DNA of 64,000 nucleotides. Origin: an uncultured Bryobacterales bacterium. GTDB taxonomy: Bacteria; Acidobacteriota; Terriglobia; Bryobacterales; UBA6623. Under the pieces are notes generated by a model, which saw nothing but the letters and a program-made list of their open reading frames with translations, was not told the origin of the DNA and did no database searches. Below are positions 1 through 8,674 of this stretch, piece by piece. Position 1 is the stretch's first letter; each line of letters starts with the position of its first letter. Location of the stretch: assembly GCA_951813065.1 (NCBI GenBank), contig CATOTH010000005.1, forward strand, positions 310,001 to 374,000, given 5' to 3'. A program made the translations under genes and the position numbers.

Positions 1-777
1 GCGGGCCTCGATGTGGCGGAACCGGCTCGCGAAGAGCATGCACTGGGCTTCCCGCAACTGTTCCCGGTAGCGCTCGTACCGCTCGGCGCGCTCGGCTTGT
101 CGCTTCAACGAGTTGGTCTGGCGCTGGACCTCTTGCAGGATGTCGTGAACGCGCTCCAGATTGAGCGCGGCGTTCGCCAGCTTGAACTCGGCAAGCTTCC
201 GCCGGGCCTTGAACCGGGTCACGCCGGCCGCCTCCTCGACAAACGCCCGGCGATCGAGGGGCCGCGCCGTTAGCAGTTGGCCGATCCGCCCTTGCTCCAG
301 GATCGCGTAGTGGTTCGGCCCCAGCCCCGTGCCGAGGAACAAGTCCTGCACGTCCCGCAAGCGCACGACCTTCCCATTGAGGATGTACTGGCTATGCCCG
401 TTGCTGAAGAGCTTGCGGGTGACCGCGACCTCGCCGGGCTTCTTGCTCTCCGGGAGATTGGCCGCCTGGGATCGGCCATTCTCTGCGGGAAAGCGCTCAA
501 GAGCCCGATCGGTGTCATGCAGCGTAAGGGTGACCGTCGCCAGGCCGGACGGAGGGCGGTTCTTCGTACCGGCGAAGATGACGTCGTGCATGCGCGCGCC
601 GCGCAACGACTTCACCGACTGCTCGCCCAACACCCAGTTGACGGCATCGCAAATGTTGGACTTCCCGCAACCGTTCGGTCCGACAACCACAGCGATGCCA
701 CGGCCGGAGAACCGCAACCGCTCACGATTGCAGAACGACTTGAACCCGGAGAGATCGATCTGCTTGAGCCTTAGCAT
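1..777 (-). CDS. smc: Chromosome segregation ATPase SMC, N-terminal part (cut by window edge)
   Basis: The reading frame runs off the left edge; 259 codons are visible from an ATG at 777. It encodes the N-terminal ATPase head of an SMC protein: the start reads MLRLKQIDLSGFKSF, followed by a Walker A P-loop GPNGCGKSN and then the invariant NWVLGEQS segment. A Q-loop region (ILEQGRIGQLL) and the segment EEAAGVTRFKARR lead into the start of the coiled coil. Known role: SMC with ScpA/ScpB compacts and segregates chromosomes. The head needs the C-terminal half with the signature motif and Walker B, which lies outside the window. Family assignment is very secure. Confidence 0.95.
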   Translation of the reverse strand, partial: MLRLKQIDLSGFKSFCNRERLRFSGRGIAVVVGPNGCGKSNICDAVNWVLGEQSVKSLRGARMHDVIFAGTKNRPPSGLATVTLTLHDTDRALERFPAENGRSQAANLPESKKPGEVAVTRKLFSNGHSQYILNGKVVRLRDVQDLFLGTGLGPNHYAILEQGRIGQLLTARPLDRRAFVEEAAGVTRFKARRKLAEFKLANAALNLERVHDILQEVQRQTNSLKRQAERAERYERYREQLREAQCMLFASRFRHIEAR

Positions 778-1004
778 GGCGCTTCCCTGTCGGAAACAGC
801 CGCTTGGCTGGACCTTGAACCGGAAGAACCAGTCAGCTTTCCGAGTGTGTCAAGCTTCACGTGCCGTCTAGCCTACCGGATGGAAGGTCAACTTTGCAAC
901 TACTGGCAGGGCCTTGACTAGAGTTTAGCCCAAAATAGTGTATGGCGCTTGAACAATATGCTCAAGCGGGGCGCAGCAGGGCCGCCGCGAGAGCGCGGCG
1001 GGAC

Positions 1005-1010
1005 TATAAT
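1005..1010 (+). promoter_or_regulatory. Candidate -10 box TATAAT upstream of the TolB-like gene
   Basis: A perfect TATAAT lies 17 bp before the ATG of the lipoprotein gene in an otherwise GC-rich 250-bp gap between divergent genes. No good -35 hexamer sits at 16-18 bp spacing, so this is a candidate only. A TTGACT at 913-918 with a weak TAGTGT at 935-940 is a second, weaker option. The rest of the gap shows nothing recognisable. Confidence 0.4.
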
Positions 1011-1027
1011 TCCGGATTGAGTTCCCT

Positions 1028-2092
1028 ATGCGTGTCCTAGCTCTTGCTTGCTTCGCAGCCATGCTCGGAACGAGCTGCAGCAGCTTGCCGGAATCGGCGG
1101 AAGAATTGGAAGCCACCGAGGAAACCGGCTATTTCTCGAATCTCCGCCAACTGACATTTGGGGGACAGAACGCGGAGGCGTACTGGTCTCCAGATGGCAC
1201 CAAGCTCGTCTTCCAGTCCACCCGAGGAGACGCCTCCTGCGACCAGATCTACGTAATGAACGCGGACGGATCGGACCAGCGAATGGTCTCGACCGGGCAA
1301 GGCGTCACGACTTGCGGCTATTTCCTTCCCGACAACAACGGCATCGTTTACGCCTCGACGCACCTGGTCGGCAGCGATTGCCCTCCGCGGCCCGACCGTA
1401 GCCAGGGGTACGTTTGGCCGGTACATGCCGGATACGACCTGTTCCTCACTGACATCGACGGCTCCGAGCCCAAGCGGCTCACTGACACGGCCGGCTACGA
1501 CGCGGAGGGCACGGTGAACTGGGCGGACGACAAGATCGTCTATACCTCGATGGCGTCGGGTGACCTGGACCTGTGGGCGATGAACCTGGACGGCTCGAAC
1601 AAGACGCGCCTTACGACGACGTTCGGATACGACGGCGGAGCGTTCTTCTCGCGCGACGGCATGAGCCTGGTGCTGCGTGCCAACCACCCTGCCGAGGGGG
1701 CCGACTCCGATCGCTACACGGAGCTTCTTGAGCAGAACTTGACCGCGCCGATGAGGATGGAACTCTTCCTCGCCGAGGCGGACGGAAGCGGAATGCGCCA
1801 GTTGACCGATTTCGGGTGCGCCAGCTTCGCCCCGCAGTTCACTTCGGACGGCGCGAGCATCATCTTCTCGTCCAACAAGAACGACTGCGACAGCCGCAAC
1901 TTCGACCTGTTCATGATCGGCGTGAACGGATCGAACCTCCGCCAGATCACCGATTTCGGAGGCTTCACGTCATTCGCCGAATTCTCTCCGGATGGCACGC
2001 AGGTCGTGTTCTCGTCCGACCGCGAAGCGTCCTCGCCCTACGAGTTCAACATCTTTGTCGCGGACTGGAACGGGGACGCCACATCGCCCTGA
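1028..2092 (+). CDS. TolB-like PD40 beta-propeller lipoprotein
   Basis: A 354-residue exported protein. The N-terminus is a short hydrophobic signal ending in a lipobox-like GTSC, so it is probably lipid-anchored at Cys17. The body is a series of WD40-like PD40 repeats: WSPDGTKLVFQSTR, YVMNADGSDQ, LFLTDIDGSEPKRLT, FTSDGASIIFSSN and FSPDGTQVVFSSDR. This is the TolB-type propeller, but there is no TolB N-terminal domain and no tol/pal neighbours, so it is not TolB itself. Likely a periplasmic or surface binding or sensing propeller; substrate unknown. Confidence 0.8.
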   Translation: MRVLALACFAAMLGTSCSSLPESAEELEATEETGYFSNLRQLTFGGQNAEAYWSPDGTKLVFQSTRGDASCDQIYVMNADGSDQRMVSTGQGVTTCGYFLPDNNGIVYASTHLVGSDCPPRPDRSQGYVWPVHAGYDLFLTDIDGSEPKRLTDTAGYDAEGTVNWADDKIVYTSMASGDLDLWAMNLDGSNKTRLTTTFGYDGGAFFSRDGMSLVLRANHPAEGADSDRYTELLEQNLTAPMRMELFLAEADGSGMRQLTDFGCASFAPQFTSDGASIIFSSNKNDCDSRNFDLFMIGVNGSNLRQITDFGGFTSFAEFSPDGTQVVFSSDREASSPYEFNIFVADWNGDATSP

Positions 2093-2260
2093 CACCGCTC
2101 TGACGAAGGGGCTCGGACCGCGTCGCCGGTTGGTTCGCACGGATTGGCCTAGAACCGATGCTGTCGCTTGGTCGGATACCGCACCGATCCCCCCTCGCCC
2201 AGCGACCGCCGACAGCGACACTACCAGGTTCTGGACCAGCTCAGGAACTTGCGTCCCACA

Positions 2261-3715
2261 TTACTGCCCGGGCCGGGCCCAAGTGGTTCCCGGAACGAAC
2301 GGATACGAAATCTCGGCGCGAACAGCCCGGCCCGGCCTCGCACTGGCAACAACCTCTCCGTCCGTGAGCGTCAGCACTCCATTGACGATCACATGCCTGA
2401 TTCCCTCCGGGCTCCGTGCAGGGTCCGAATACGTTCCCGTATCGATCACTGTTTCCGGGTCGAATACCACAATGTCCGCATCTGCCCCGGGCCGCAGGCG
2501 GCCCTTGTTCCGCATGGCCGGAATGCGCCGCTCAAGTCGTTTCGCGGGCATCAGGGTCATCTTGCGGATCGCCTCCGGCAAGGAGAGAGCCCCCTGCTCT
2601 CGAACGAAGCGACCCAGCACCCTGGAGAACGTCCCGAATGATCGCGGGTGCGCCCGCCCGCCGCTGAGCCACATCCCGTCGCTGGCGATCATGACGAGCG
2701 GGCTCGCGATTGCGTGCCGGACACTCTCCTCCCTGTACAGTGGCGGCAGGATGATCGTGCCTCCCATGTGCCGTCTTGCCGGAAACGTCTCGCGGGTAAG
2801 CGTCTCTCCCGTCCGGACCCAAATGAACTGGGCAAGCTGCTCATCGGTGTAGTCCTCCCACTCGTTGAACAGGTGCGACTGGATCAGCGTGGACCCTCGG
2901 TTGTACGGATACGCCTCGGTGGTGATATCGACTCCGGACGCCTGCGCTCTCTCGATCAGGGCAAGGTAGTCGAGCACCCTGTCGCGAGCGCTGCTATTGA
3001 TATGCACGATGTGAGCCTGAACACCCGTTTCGCGCGCCAACTCGATGACCTCCTCCAGATTGGCGAGGGTCTCGTGGTCGGTGCGCATGTGCACGTGGCA
3101 ACTGGCCCCGTAGCGGGCAGCGATGCGAAACACTTCAACGAGTTCACCGCGTGTCGCGCCGGGAGTATACGCCAGGCCGAATCCGACGGCTACGGCGCCT
3201 TGGTCAAGTCCTCGCTCGATCCGGCGGAGCAATCCAGCCGTTTGAGACGCGGTCAACTCGATGGCAAGCGATTCCCCCGCCAAGCCAGGGTTGCGGCCCA
3301 GCATCGCCATCTGCCGGGAGTAGGGGTGCGAGATGCTGGCTCCGTAGTTCACCAGAGCCTTGCCGTGACGGTCCTCGTACCAGGTTTCGATGTCCTCGAC
3401 GCCGATCTCCAGCTCAAGCGCCGTCGTGATTCCGTCGCGAACCTGCGCGTCGTAGTTCTCAAGGCTCTGGCCGTGCTGGTGAAGGTCGATGAATCCCGGC
3501 GCAACGACCATCCCGGATGCTTCGATCGCTTCTTCACCGTCGATCTGCTCCGCCGTGACCGCGGCCACGCGTCCGGCGATGATCCCGATGTTGCGGACGC
3601 CGTCCAGACCCGATTCCGGATCAATGACGCGCCCGCCCCGGACTACGATGTCGTACGGTGCCTGGGCGGACAACGCCGCTGCGGCGAGGACGAATACCAT
3701 GGCAATTCGTTTCAC
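2261..3715 (-). CDS. Secreted D-aminoacylase-type amidohydrolase
   Basis: Encodes about 484 residues from a GTG at 3715, or 479 from the ATG at 3700; either start leaves a signal peptide ending near ALSAQ. The open frame continues further upstream but without recognisable protein. The mature start YDIVVRGGRVIDPESGLDGVRNIG is typical of the N-acyl-D-amino-acid deacylase / Amidohydro_3 family. The metal site is suggested by the HxH in PGFIDLHQHG, ELEIGVED (where the bridging carboxylate or lysine lies), HIVHINS and the late ASDG aspartate. Expected reaction: hydrolysis of N-acyl-D-amino acids or related amides outside the cytoplasm. It lies downstream of the glycosidase-like gene on the same strand. 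Confidence 0.8.
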   Translation of the reverse strand: MKRIAMVFVLAAAALSAQAPYDIVVRGGRVIDPESGLDGVRNIGIIAGRVAAVTAEQIDGEEAIEASGMVVAPGFIDLHQHGQSLENYDAQVRDGITTALELEIGVEDIETWYEDRHGKALVNYGASISHPYSRQMAMLGRNPGLAGESLAIELTASQTAGLLRRIERGLDQGAVAVGFGLAYTPGATRGELVEVFRIAARYGASCHVHMRTDHETLANLEEVIELARETGVQAHIVHINSSARDRVLDYLALIERAQASGVDITTEAYPYNRGSTLIQSHLFNEWEDYTDEQLAQFIWVRTGETLTRETFPARRHMGGTIILPPLYREESVRHAIASPLVMIASDGMWLSGGRAHPRSFGTFSRVLGRFVREQGALSLPEAIRKMTLMPAKRLERRIPAMRNKGRLRPGADADIVVFDPETVIDTGTYSDPARSPEGIRHVIVNGVLTLTDGEVVASARPGRAVRAEISYPFVPGTTWARPGQ

Positions 3716-3840
3716 GGGGCGATTATTGCACCGACGGGCCAAGCCGTTCCCGCAAGCGGCGCCGAGGGACCGCGCCCGGCGATTGCAGACCAGCTGGTTT
3801 GGGCCAGGATAGGGATGTCGGTCCGCTCCCGGTCCGACGA

Positions 3841-5340
3841 CTATCCGGTGAAACGGTACGAGTACAGGTCGCAGTCCTTCATGACGAATCGAATGCGCAC
3901 GCGCTCCCCCGCCAGTGACGACACGTCCGTGCCGCTTTTCCAGCTGTACGTCTCGTCGATTGCGTCGCCATAGAGGTCGGGCGCGTCTAGCAACGCGAAG
4001 CCCGGCACTGGCTCCCCCAACTGGCTTTGCAGCTCGACGCGAACGGAGCCACCCGCTCCGGTTGCGTAGTTCAGGACCAGCCGCCGTCCCTGGAATCGGA
4101 TAGGTGCGGTTACCAGCTCGCCGCCCGCATAGCCGGCGTGCGCCGATGCGAACCCATCCGGGCGCAGGGTCGCGCGCACCAGGTGCGCGCTGTCGAACCG
4201 ATAGTGCTGGCTGATGTACACCGACAGCTCGTCCTCGGCGGTGCTGAGCAATCCCCATGCAGGCATTGAACTCCGATCTCCCCAGTTGCGCTGATCGCGG
4301 CCCGGACGCACCCACGCCTCCATGAATGTCCGGTCGAAGTGCACCCCGTCGCGGCTGCTGAGGAATACGGCTTCCGAGATGCCGTCGTTGCTGTGTTCTG
4401 GTAGGCGGCGCCGATTCGGGAGGTACCGCTTCGGGAACGCGAAGTAGTAGCGAGGATTCCGGAAATAGGGAATCGTGGCGTTGGTGTAGAAGTGCTCGGG
4501 ATGCGGCGGATCCAGGGTAATGACCTTCGAACCCTCCCATCTCCTGAAGTCATCCGACTCGACAACACCGATGCCGCGTACACCCCGGTACGGCATACGG
4601 TAGTAGCAACGGTATCTGGCACGGACCGGATCCCAGAAGGCGAGATTCTGCGAATCGAACATGCCCTCCGTGAAGACCGGTTCCGGCGAGACCGGACTCC
4701 AGTGGATGCCGTCAGGTGAAGCGAACGCATGCAGCGCTCTCTTGGGATCGATACCGCGACCTACGGCCTTGTAGCGCTCGCGATCGGGCACGTCCAGACG
4801 AGGGTCCTTGAATGGCGTGAAGTTGTGCGTGCCAAGACCGCGCAATACGATGTTGTTCCGTTTCGATCCGGCCCAGTCGTGGAGGCCGAGATCCGGTTTC
4901 CGCCACTCGATCCCGTCATTGCTCTCGGCATAGCAGGTCTGCTCCGACTGGGGGCTTCCGGGCGAGCCGCGATAGTACATCCGATACTGTCCTTGGTCCT
5001 CGAATACCGTCACGTAGGCCGAAGTCGGCCCCTCCCACGGACGATCGAAGCGAATTGCCGCGCCAGACCTTCTCGGCGGATGCAAGCGCAACTCCACCCC
5101 ATCCATGGAATCGATCCTGTGGTGGTCGACAAAGAGCTCGACCTGCGAACCAATCGATTCGTCGATCACTGGCCCTTGAGTGCCCTCTTCGCTGCGGGCA
5201 TCGGACCCATCGCCGCGGTCGGGCCGATTCGAGCGACGGTCCCGGTCCGGTTCCTGCTGGGCAAGAACTCGACCGCCAACGAGTCCACACGCTCCTCCGA
5301 GCAGGGCTCCCCTTGCAATGAAAGACCGCCGCGTTGGCAT
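3841..5340 (-). CDS. Tat-exported glycosidase-like five-bladed propeller protein
   Basis: A 499-residue protein with an N-terminal twin-arginine signal (MPTRRSFIARGALLGG) and cleavage probably near VLAQ. Propeller signatures include RFDRPWEGPTSAYVTVFEDQGQYRMYYRG, CYAESNDGIEWRKPDLGL and FASPDGIHWSPV, the pattern of GH32/GH43/GH117-like proteins common in Planctomycetes and Acidobacteria. A C-terminal jelly-roll-like segment (SYSWKSGTDVSSLAGERVRIRFVMKDCDLYSYRF) would fit a carbohydrate-binding role. Catalytic residues cannot be fixed by eye and the substrate is unknown. The promoter would lie in the 190-bp gap to the UPF0182 gene. Confidence 0.65.
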   Translation of the reverse strand: MPTRRSFIARGALLGGACGLVGGRVLAQQEPDRDRRSNRPDRGDGSDARSEEGTQGPVIDESIGSQVELFVDHHRIDSMDGVELRLHPPRRSGAAIRFDRPWEGPTSAYVTVFEDQGQYRMYYRGSPGSPQSEQTCYAESNDGIEWRKPDLGLHDWAGSKRNNIVLRGLGTHNFTPFKDPRLDVPDRERYKAVGRGIDPKRALHAFASPDGIHWSPVSPEPVFTEGMFDSQNLAFWDPVRARYRCYYRMPYRGVRGIGVVESDDFRRWEGSKVITLDPPHPEHFYTNATIPYFRNPRYYFAFPKRYLPNRRRLPEHSNDGISEAVFLSSRDGVHFDRTFMEAWVRPGRDQRNWGDRSSMPAWGLLSTAEDELSVYISQHYRFDSAHLVRATLRPDGFASAHAGYAGGELVTAPIRFQGRRLVLNYATGAGGSVRVELQSQLGEPVPGFALLDAPDLYGDAIDETYSWKSGTDVSSLAGERVRIRFVMKDCDLYSYRFTG

Positions 5341-5532
5341 TCCCGGTCCAGGCCGTGCGAGCTACGCCGAAGCGTCACCTGAGCATAGCCGATGTTCCGT
5401 TGCGCGGCCAGCCAGGTCAGCCACGTTCCAATCGCACAGCAGATCGCCGATTCGCTGCGGCAGGCTCGCCCGCGATGTTGACACGCACGAATTGGAACGG
5501 GCCGACTTCCAGCCCTTGAGCGTCAACCCCGG

Positions 5533-8223
5533 TTACCGGAGATCACGCCCAACCTGCTCGAGTTCGTTGACCAGTAGCTGGAACTGCTTTTGCAACTCGT
5601 CAACCCGCTCAGCCAGCGTGGGCAATCTGGGACTGCTTCCGGGATCGGCCGCTTCCGCCGCGACCCGCGCGACCTCGGCAGCATCTTCCCGTTCCAGGTA
5701 CCCAAGCTCCGCCAAGGCGAGTTCGAAATTGTCCTCATAGACGAGCCGGTCTCCCATCGCCAGAACCACCTTGCGCAGCTGAGGCATCCTGGCGGTGTCC
5801 GCCTGGATGTAGATCGATTCGACATACAGGAAGTTGTCACCGACCGGCAACGCGATCATCTCGCCACGCAACACCCGCGATCCCTGCTGATTCCACAGCG
5901 TGATATCGGGCGCGATCTCCTGGTCTTGGTCAATCTTCGCCTCGATCTGGTTCGGACCGAGCACGAGTTGCTGCTTCGAAAGCTGGTAGAAGATCAGTTC
6001 CCCCAGATTGTCCCCGTCGCATCGCGCCGCCATCCATCCGTTGAGATTGTCCTTGGTGCTGGGTGTGAACGGCAGCATCAGCAGGAACTCGGGCTCCGTC
6101 TCTCCGGGCAGGGTCGCCACGATGTACGTCGGCTGCATGGGCTCGGCCACGCCGGTGTCGCCCGCAAGGCTCTTGCCCACATCCCAGATGTCTTCCTTGT
6201 TGTAAAAGACGGTCGGATCGCGCATATGAAACGTGCGGTAAATCTCGGCCTGGATCTTGAAGATGAGGTCCGGGTACCTGGCGTGGGCCTTGATCGTGGC
6301 CGGCATCGCCTCCATCGGCTGGAAAAGTTCGGGAAATAGGTTTGAGTAGGCCTGGATGATGGGATCGGTTTCGTCAAATACGTACAGCTGGGTTGTCCCG
6401 TGATAGGCGTCGACAGTCGCCTTGACCGCGTTTCGAATGTAGTTGACACTGCCATTGAACTCGCCGACTCTCACCGGGGCCGAGTACGGATGGACGTTTG
6501 AGGTCGTGTACCCGTCCAGGATCCACACGAGGCGACCGTCGTCGGCGATCACCAAGTACGGATCGGGATCCCATTCGATAAAACTCGCCAGATGCTCCAG
6601 TCGTTCGCTGACATTGCGATACACCATCATCCGGCTATGCTCATTCGTCAGGCCGGTGAAAAGGATGTTGTAGTCCCCTTCATTGATGGCGACCGCGAGA
6701 CGCGTCAGGATGGAGTGCACCGGGAAGCCCCCTCCTCCCGCGTAGTTGGAGGTGACATTCTGGTCTTCCTGTGGATAGTCGAACTCCTTTTGGTCGGTAT
6801 TGACAAATACCGAATGGCGTGTCAGTTCGCCATAGTAGATTTCCGGCCGCTCGATGCTGATGTCGGGGATCGTCACTTCTGGCGGGGCGTCCTTGATCAG
6901 CAGGATCGGAAGCCCGTCCGGGTCGGTTCGGTTGACCTCTGACGTGACGACGCCGTAGCCGTGCGTGTACACCCAGTGGCGATTGATCCACGTTCGAGCT
7001 TCGCTCGACAGGACGTCAACGTCGATCTCGCGGGGAGACAGCAGCAGCTGCTTGACCTTGCCATCGATCTGGTAGCGATCGATATCCATGTCCGCGAAGC
7101 GGTAGTACTGCCGCAGTGCCTGGAGTTGCGTGATCGTGTCGGTGTAAGCTTGCTCGTCCCACAGCCGGATGTTGTCGACCAAGGTCGAGTGCGCCTCGAC
7201 ATCCAGCGACGGCGTCTCACTGAGTGAAAGGAACTGTTCCTTGCCGGAAGCGATGTTGTACGCCTGCCGAGTCGCCTCGATGTGGCGGTTTATGTAGTCG
7301 CTCTGTAACTGGAGTTCGTTGGGGCTGACGTAAACCCACTGCAGCGCCAGCGGCACTACGGCGTGCAGCACGAGTGCGCCACCAACAAGATACGCCATGA
7401 TCTTGTACCGGGAGGTGACGATCAGGAGAACTGCCAGCACCAGGGCGATGACCACCAACCAGCGCAGGGGCAGCCGCACGCTCTCGTCCAGCCAGTCCAT
7501 TCCCACCATGAAGGAATGGTCCGAGAGCAACAGCGTGTACTGGCCCAGATAGAACCAGGCGGCCGCGCCGAGGAGCGCAATGGACGCCAGGATCTTCGCG
7601 AAATTGGTCTTCGTCACACCTGGAAGCAGCAGTGGTTGCGGCCCTAGGTCGAATTCCTCGAGATTTCCCCCGTCTGCTCGGAAACTGCGGAACTGGTTGA
7701 AGATCTGCCAGCCCCTTCCCGAGATCCAGAACACCGCGGCGCCGACGAAGGCCAGCGCGAAGAGGTACTTGACAAGGAGTCTCAAGAACGGCAGGTCAAA
7801 GAGATAGAAGCTGAGGTTCTGGTTGAAGATCGGATCGGCCCAGTACTCGGCACCGGCGGCAACACCGCGCGACCCCGCGAACGCCATCACCACCCAGGAC
7901 TCGACCTGGGATCCGATGAACACCACCGCCAGCACGAGGAGGGCGAGCGGAGCGATCTTTCGATACAGCGAGTAGGGCGCAGTGTCAGCTCCGGCGAAGG
8001 CCGTTCCGCGGCGGTGCGCCCAGAGCAGCGCAGCCCAGCCGATGAGCGTGGCCAGCACCATCGGGAAGATCTTGTAGGCAAGAATGCTGAGGAATGTCGG
8101 GAGCTGATCGACTTCGGACCACCACAGATACTCGATGAAGAAGTTGGCGATGCCCCGGGCGCTGCCGAGGATCAGGAAGAGCGCGAGCGCGATCAGCAGA
8201 AAGCGCAATTGGCGTGGCGGCAT
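5533..8223 (-). CDS. UPF0182 family integral membrane protein
   Basis: An 896-residue protein starting MPPRQLRFLLIALALFL at the ATG at 8223; the open frame upstream has no coherent protein and was excluded. The first ~300 residues hold about seven hydrophobic helices (for example FPMVLATLIGWAALLWAH and IAPLALLVLAVVFIGSQ). A large extracytoplasmic region follows, with family-typical stretches such as RTWINRHWVYTHGYG and a late acidic coiled-coil tail. This is COG1615, found in Actinobacteria, Acidobacteria and Cyanobacteria; its molecular function is not established. Length is normal for the family and no lesions are seen. Confidence 0.9.
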   Translation of the reverse strand: MPPRQLRFLLIALALFLILGSARGIANFFIEYLWWSEVDQLPTFLSILAYKIFPMVLATLIGWAALLWAHRRGTAFAGADTAPYSLYRKIAPLALLVLAVVFIGSQVESWVVMAFAGSRGVAAGAEYWADPIFNQNLSFYLFDLPFLRLLVKYLFALAFVGAAVFWISGRGWQIFNQFRSFRADGGNLEEFDLGPQPLLLPGVTKTNFAKILASIALLGAAAWFYLGQYTLLLSDHSFMVGMDWLDESVRLPLRWLVVIALVLAVLLIVTSRYKIMAYLVGGALVLHAVVPLALQWVYVSPNELQLQSDYINRHIEATRQAYNIASGKEQFLSLSETPSLDVEAHSTLVDNIRLWDEQAYTDTITQLQALRQYYRFADMDIDRYQIDGKVKQLLLSPREIDVDVLSSEARTWINRHWVYTHGYGVVTSEVNRTDPDGLPILLIKDAPPEVTIPDISIERPEIYYGELTRHSVFVNTDQKEFDYPQEDQNVTSNYAGGGGFPVHSILTRLAVAINEGDYNILFTGLTNEHSRMMVYRNVSERLEHLASFIEWDPDPYLVIADDGRLVWILDGYTTSNVHPYSAPVRVGEFNGSVNYIRNAVKATVDAYHGTTQLYVFDETDPIIQAYSNLFPELFQPMEAMPATIKAHARYPDLIFKIQAEIYRTFHMRDPTVFYNKEDIWDVGKSLAGDTGVAEPMQPTYIVATLPGETEPEFLLMLPFTPSTKDNLNGWMAARCDGDNLGELIFYQLSKQQLVLGPNQIEAKIDQDQEIAPDITLWNQQGSRVLRGEMIALPVGDNFLYVESIYIQADTARMPQLRKVVLAMGDRLVYEDNFELALAELGYLEREDAAEVARVAAEAADPGSSPRLPTLAERVDELQKQFQLLVNELEQVGRDLR

Positions 8224-8674
8224 GCTCCTAGGATACCCCGGCGCTGCACGGACCCATCCAGGCCGGGGCGCAGAACTTTGGGGTATCCGCCCGAAGTGAT
8301 AGCCAGCGGGGGATCGGGATGATCGCCCCGCGGTCCCTGCAGGGTGCAGCAGAGTGCCTCCTGGCAGATAGTGGATTCCTGTGCGGTTCGATTTGAATTC
8401 GAGAACTTGGTCCACGAACGGAGTCGCACAGGCTGATCTCGATGGAGCGGATCGGCCTGCGGCTCGACCGCTTCGGCAGCATCGATGAACGCCTCGAACA
8501 AGTCCGATCCCCGGCTCGCGCTTGGGGATGTGACGAACTCCAGTGCCCCCCAGTATTCGCGCGTGAGGGCAAGCCGCTGGTGCTGGACGTGGTCGAGCAG
8601 CATGGATGCCCGCTCCGGAGACTCTTGTCAGAACGGGCACTTCTTGGGTACAGAAGGGCTAAGATGGCTACGCC
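8224..8674. other. Intergenic stretch between UPF0182 and sulfatase genes
   Basis: This 451-bp gap separates divergent genes and should hold both promoters. On the minus strand a frame from an ATG at 8603 has coding-like codon use for about 70 codons (segment REYWGALEFVTSPSAS) but overlaps the UPF0182 start and resembles nothing known. It may be a degraded or small hypothetical gene. No RNA structure or repeat was recognised. Confidence 0.3.

Noticed and set aside
2648..3973. Plus-strand open frame (441 codons) opposite the aminoacylase gene
   Set aside because: It spans two convincing minus-strand genes and their gap and shows no motif.
8193..8603. Minus-strand ORF between UPF0182 and the sulfatase
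   Set aside because: It overlaps the UPF0182 start out of frame and matches nothing known; kept only as a note in the intergenic entry.
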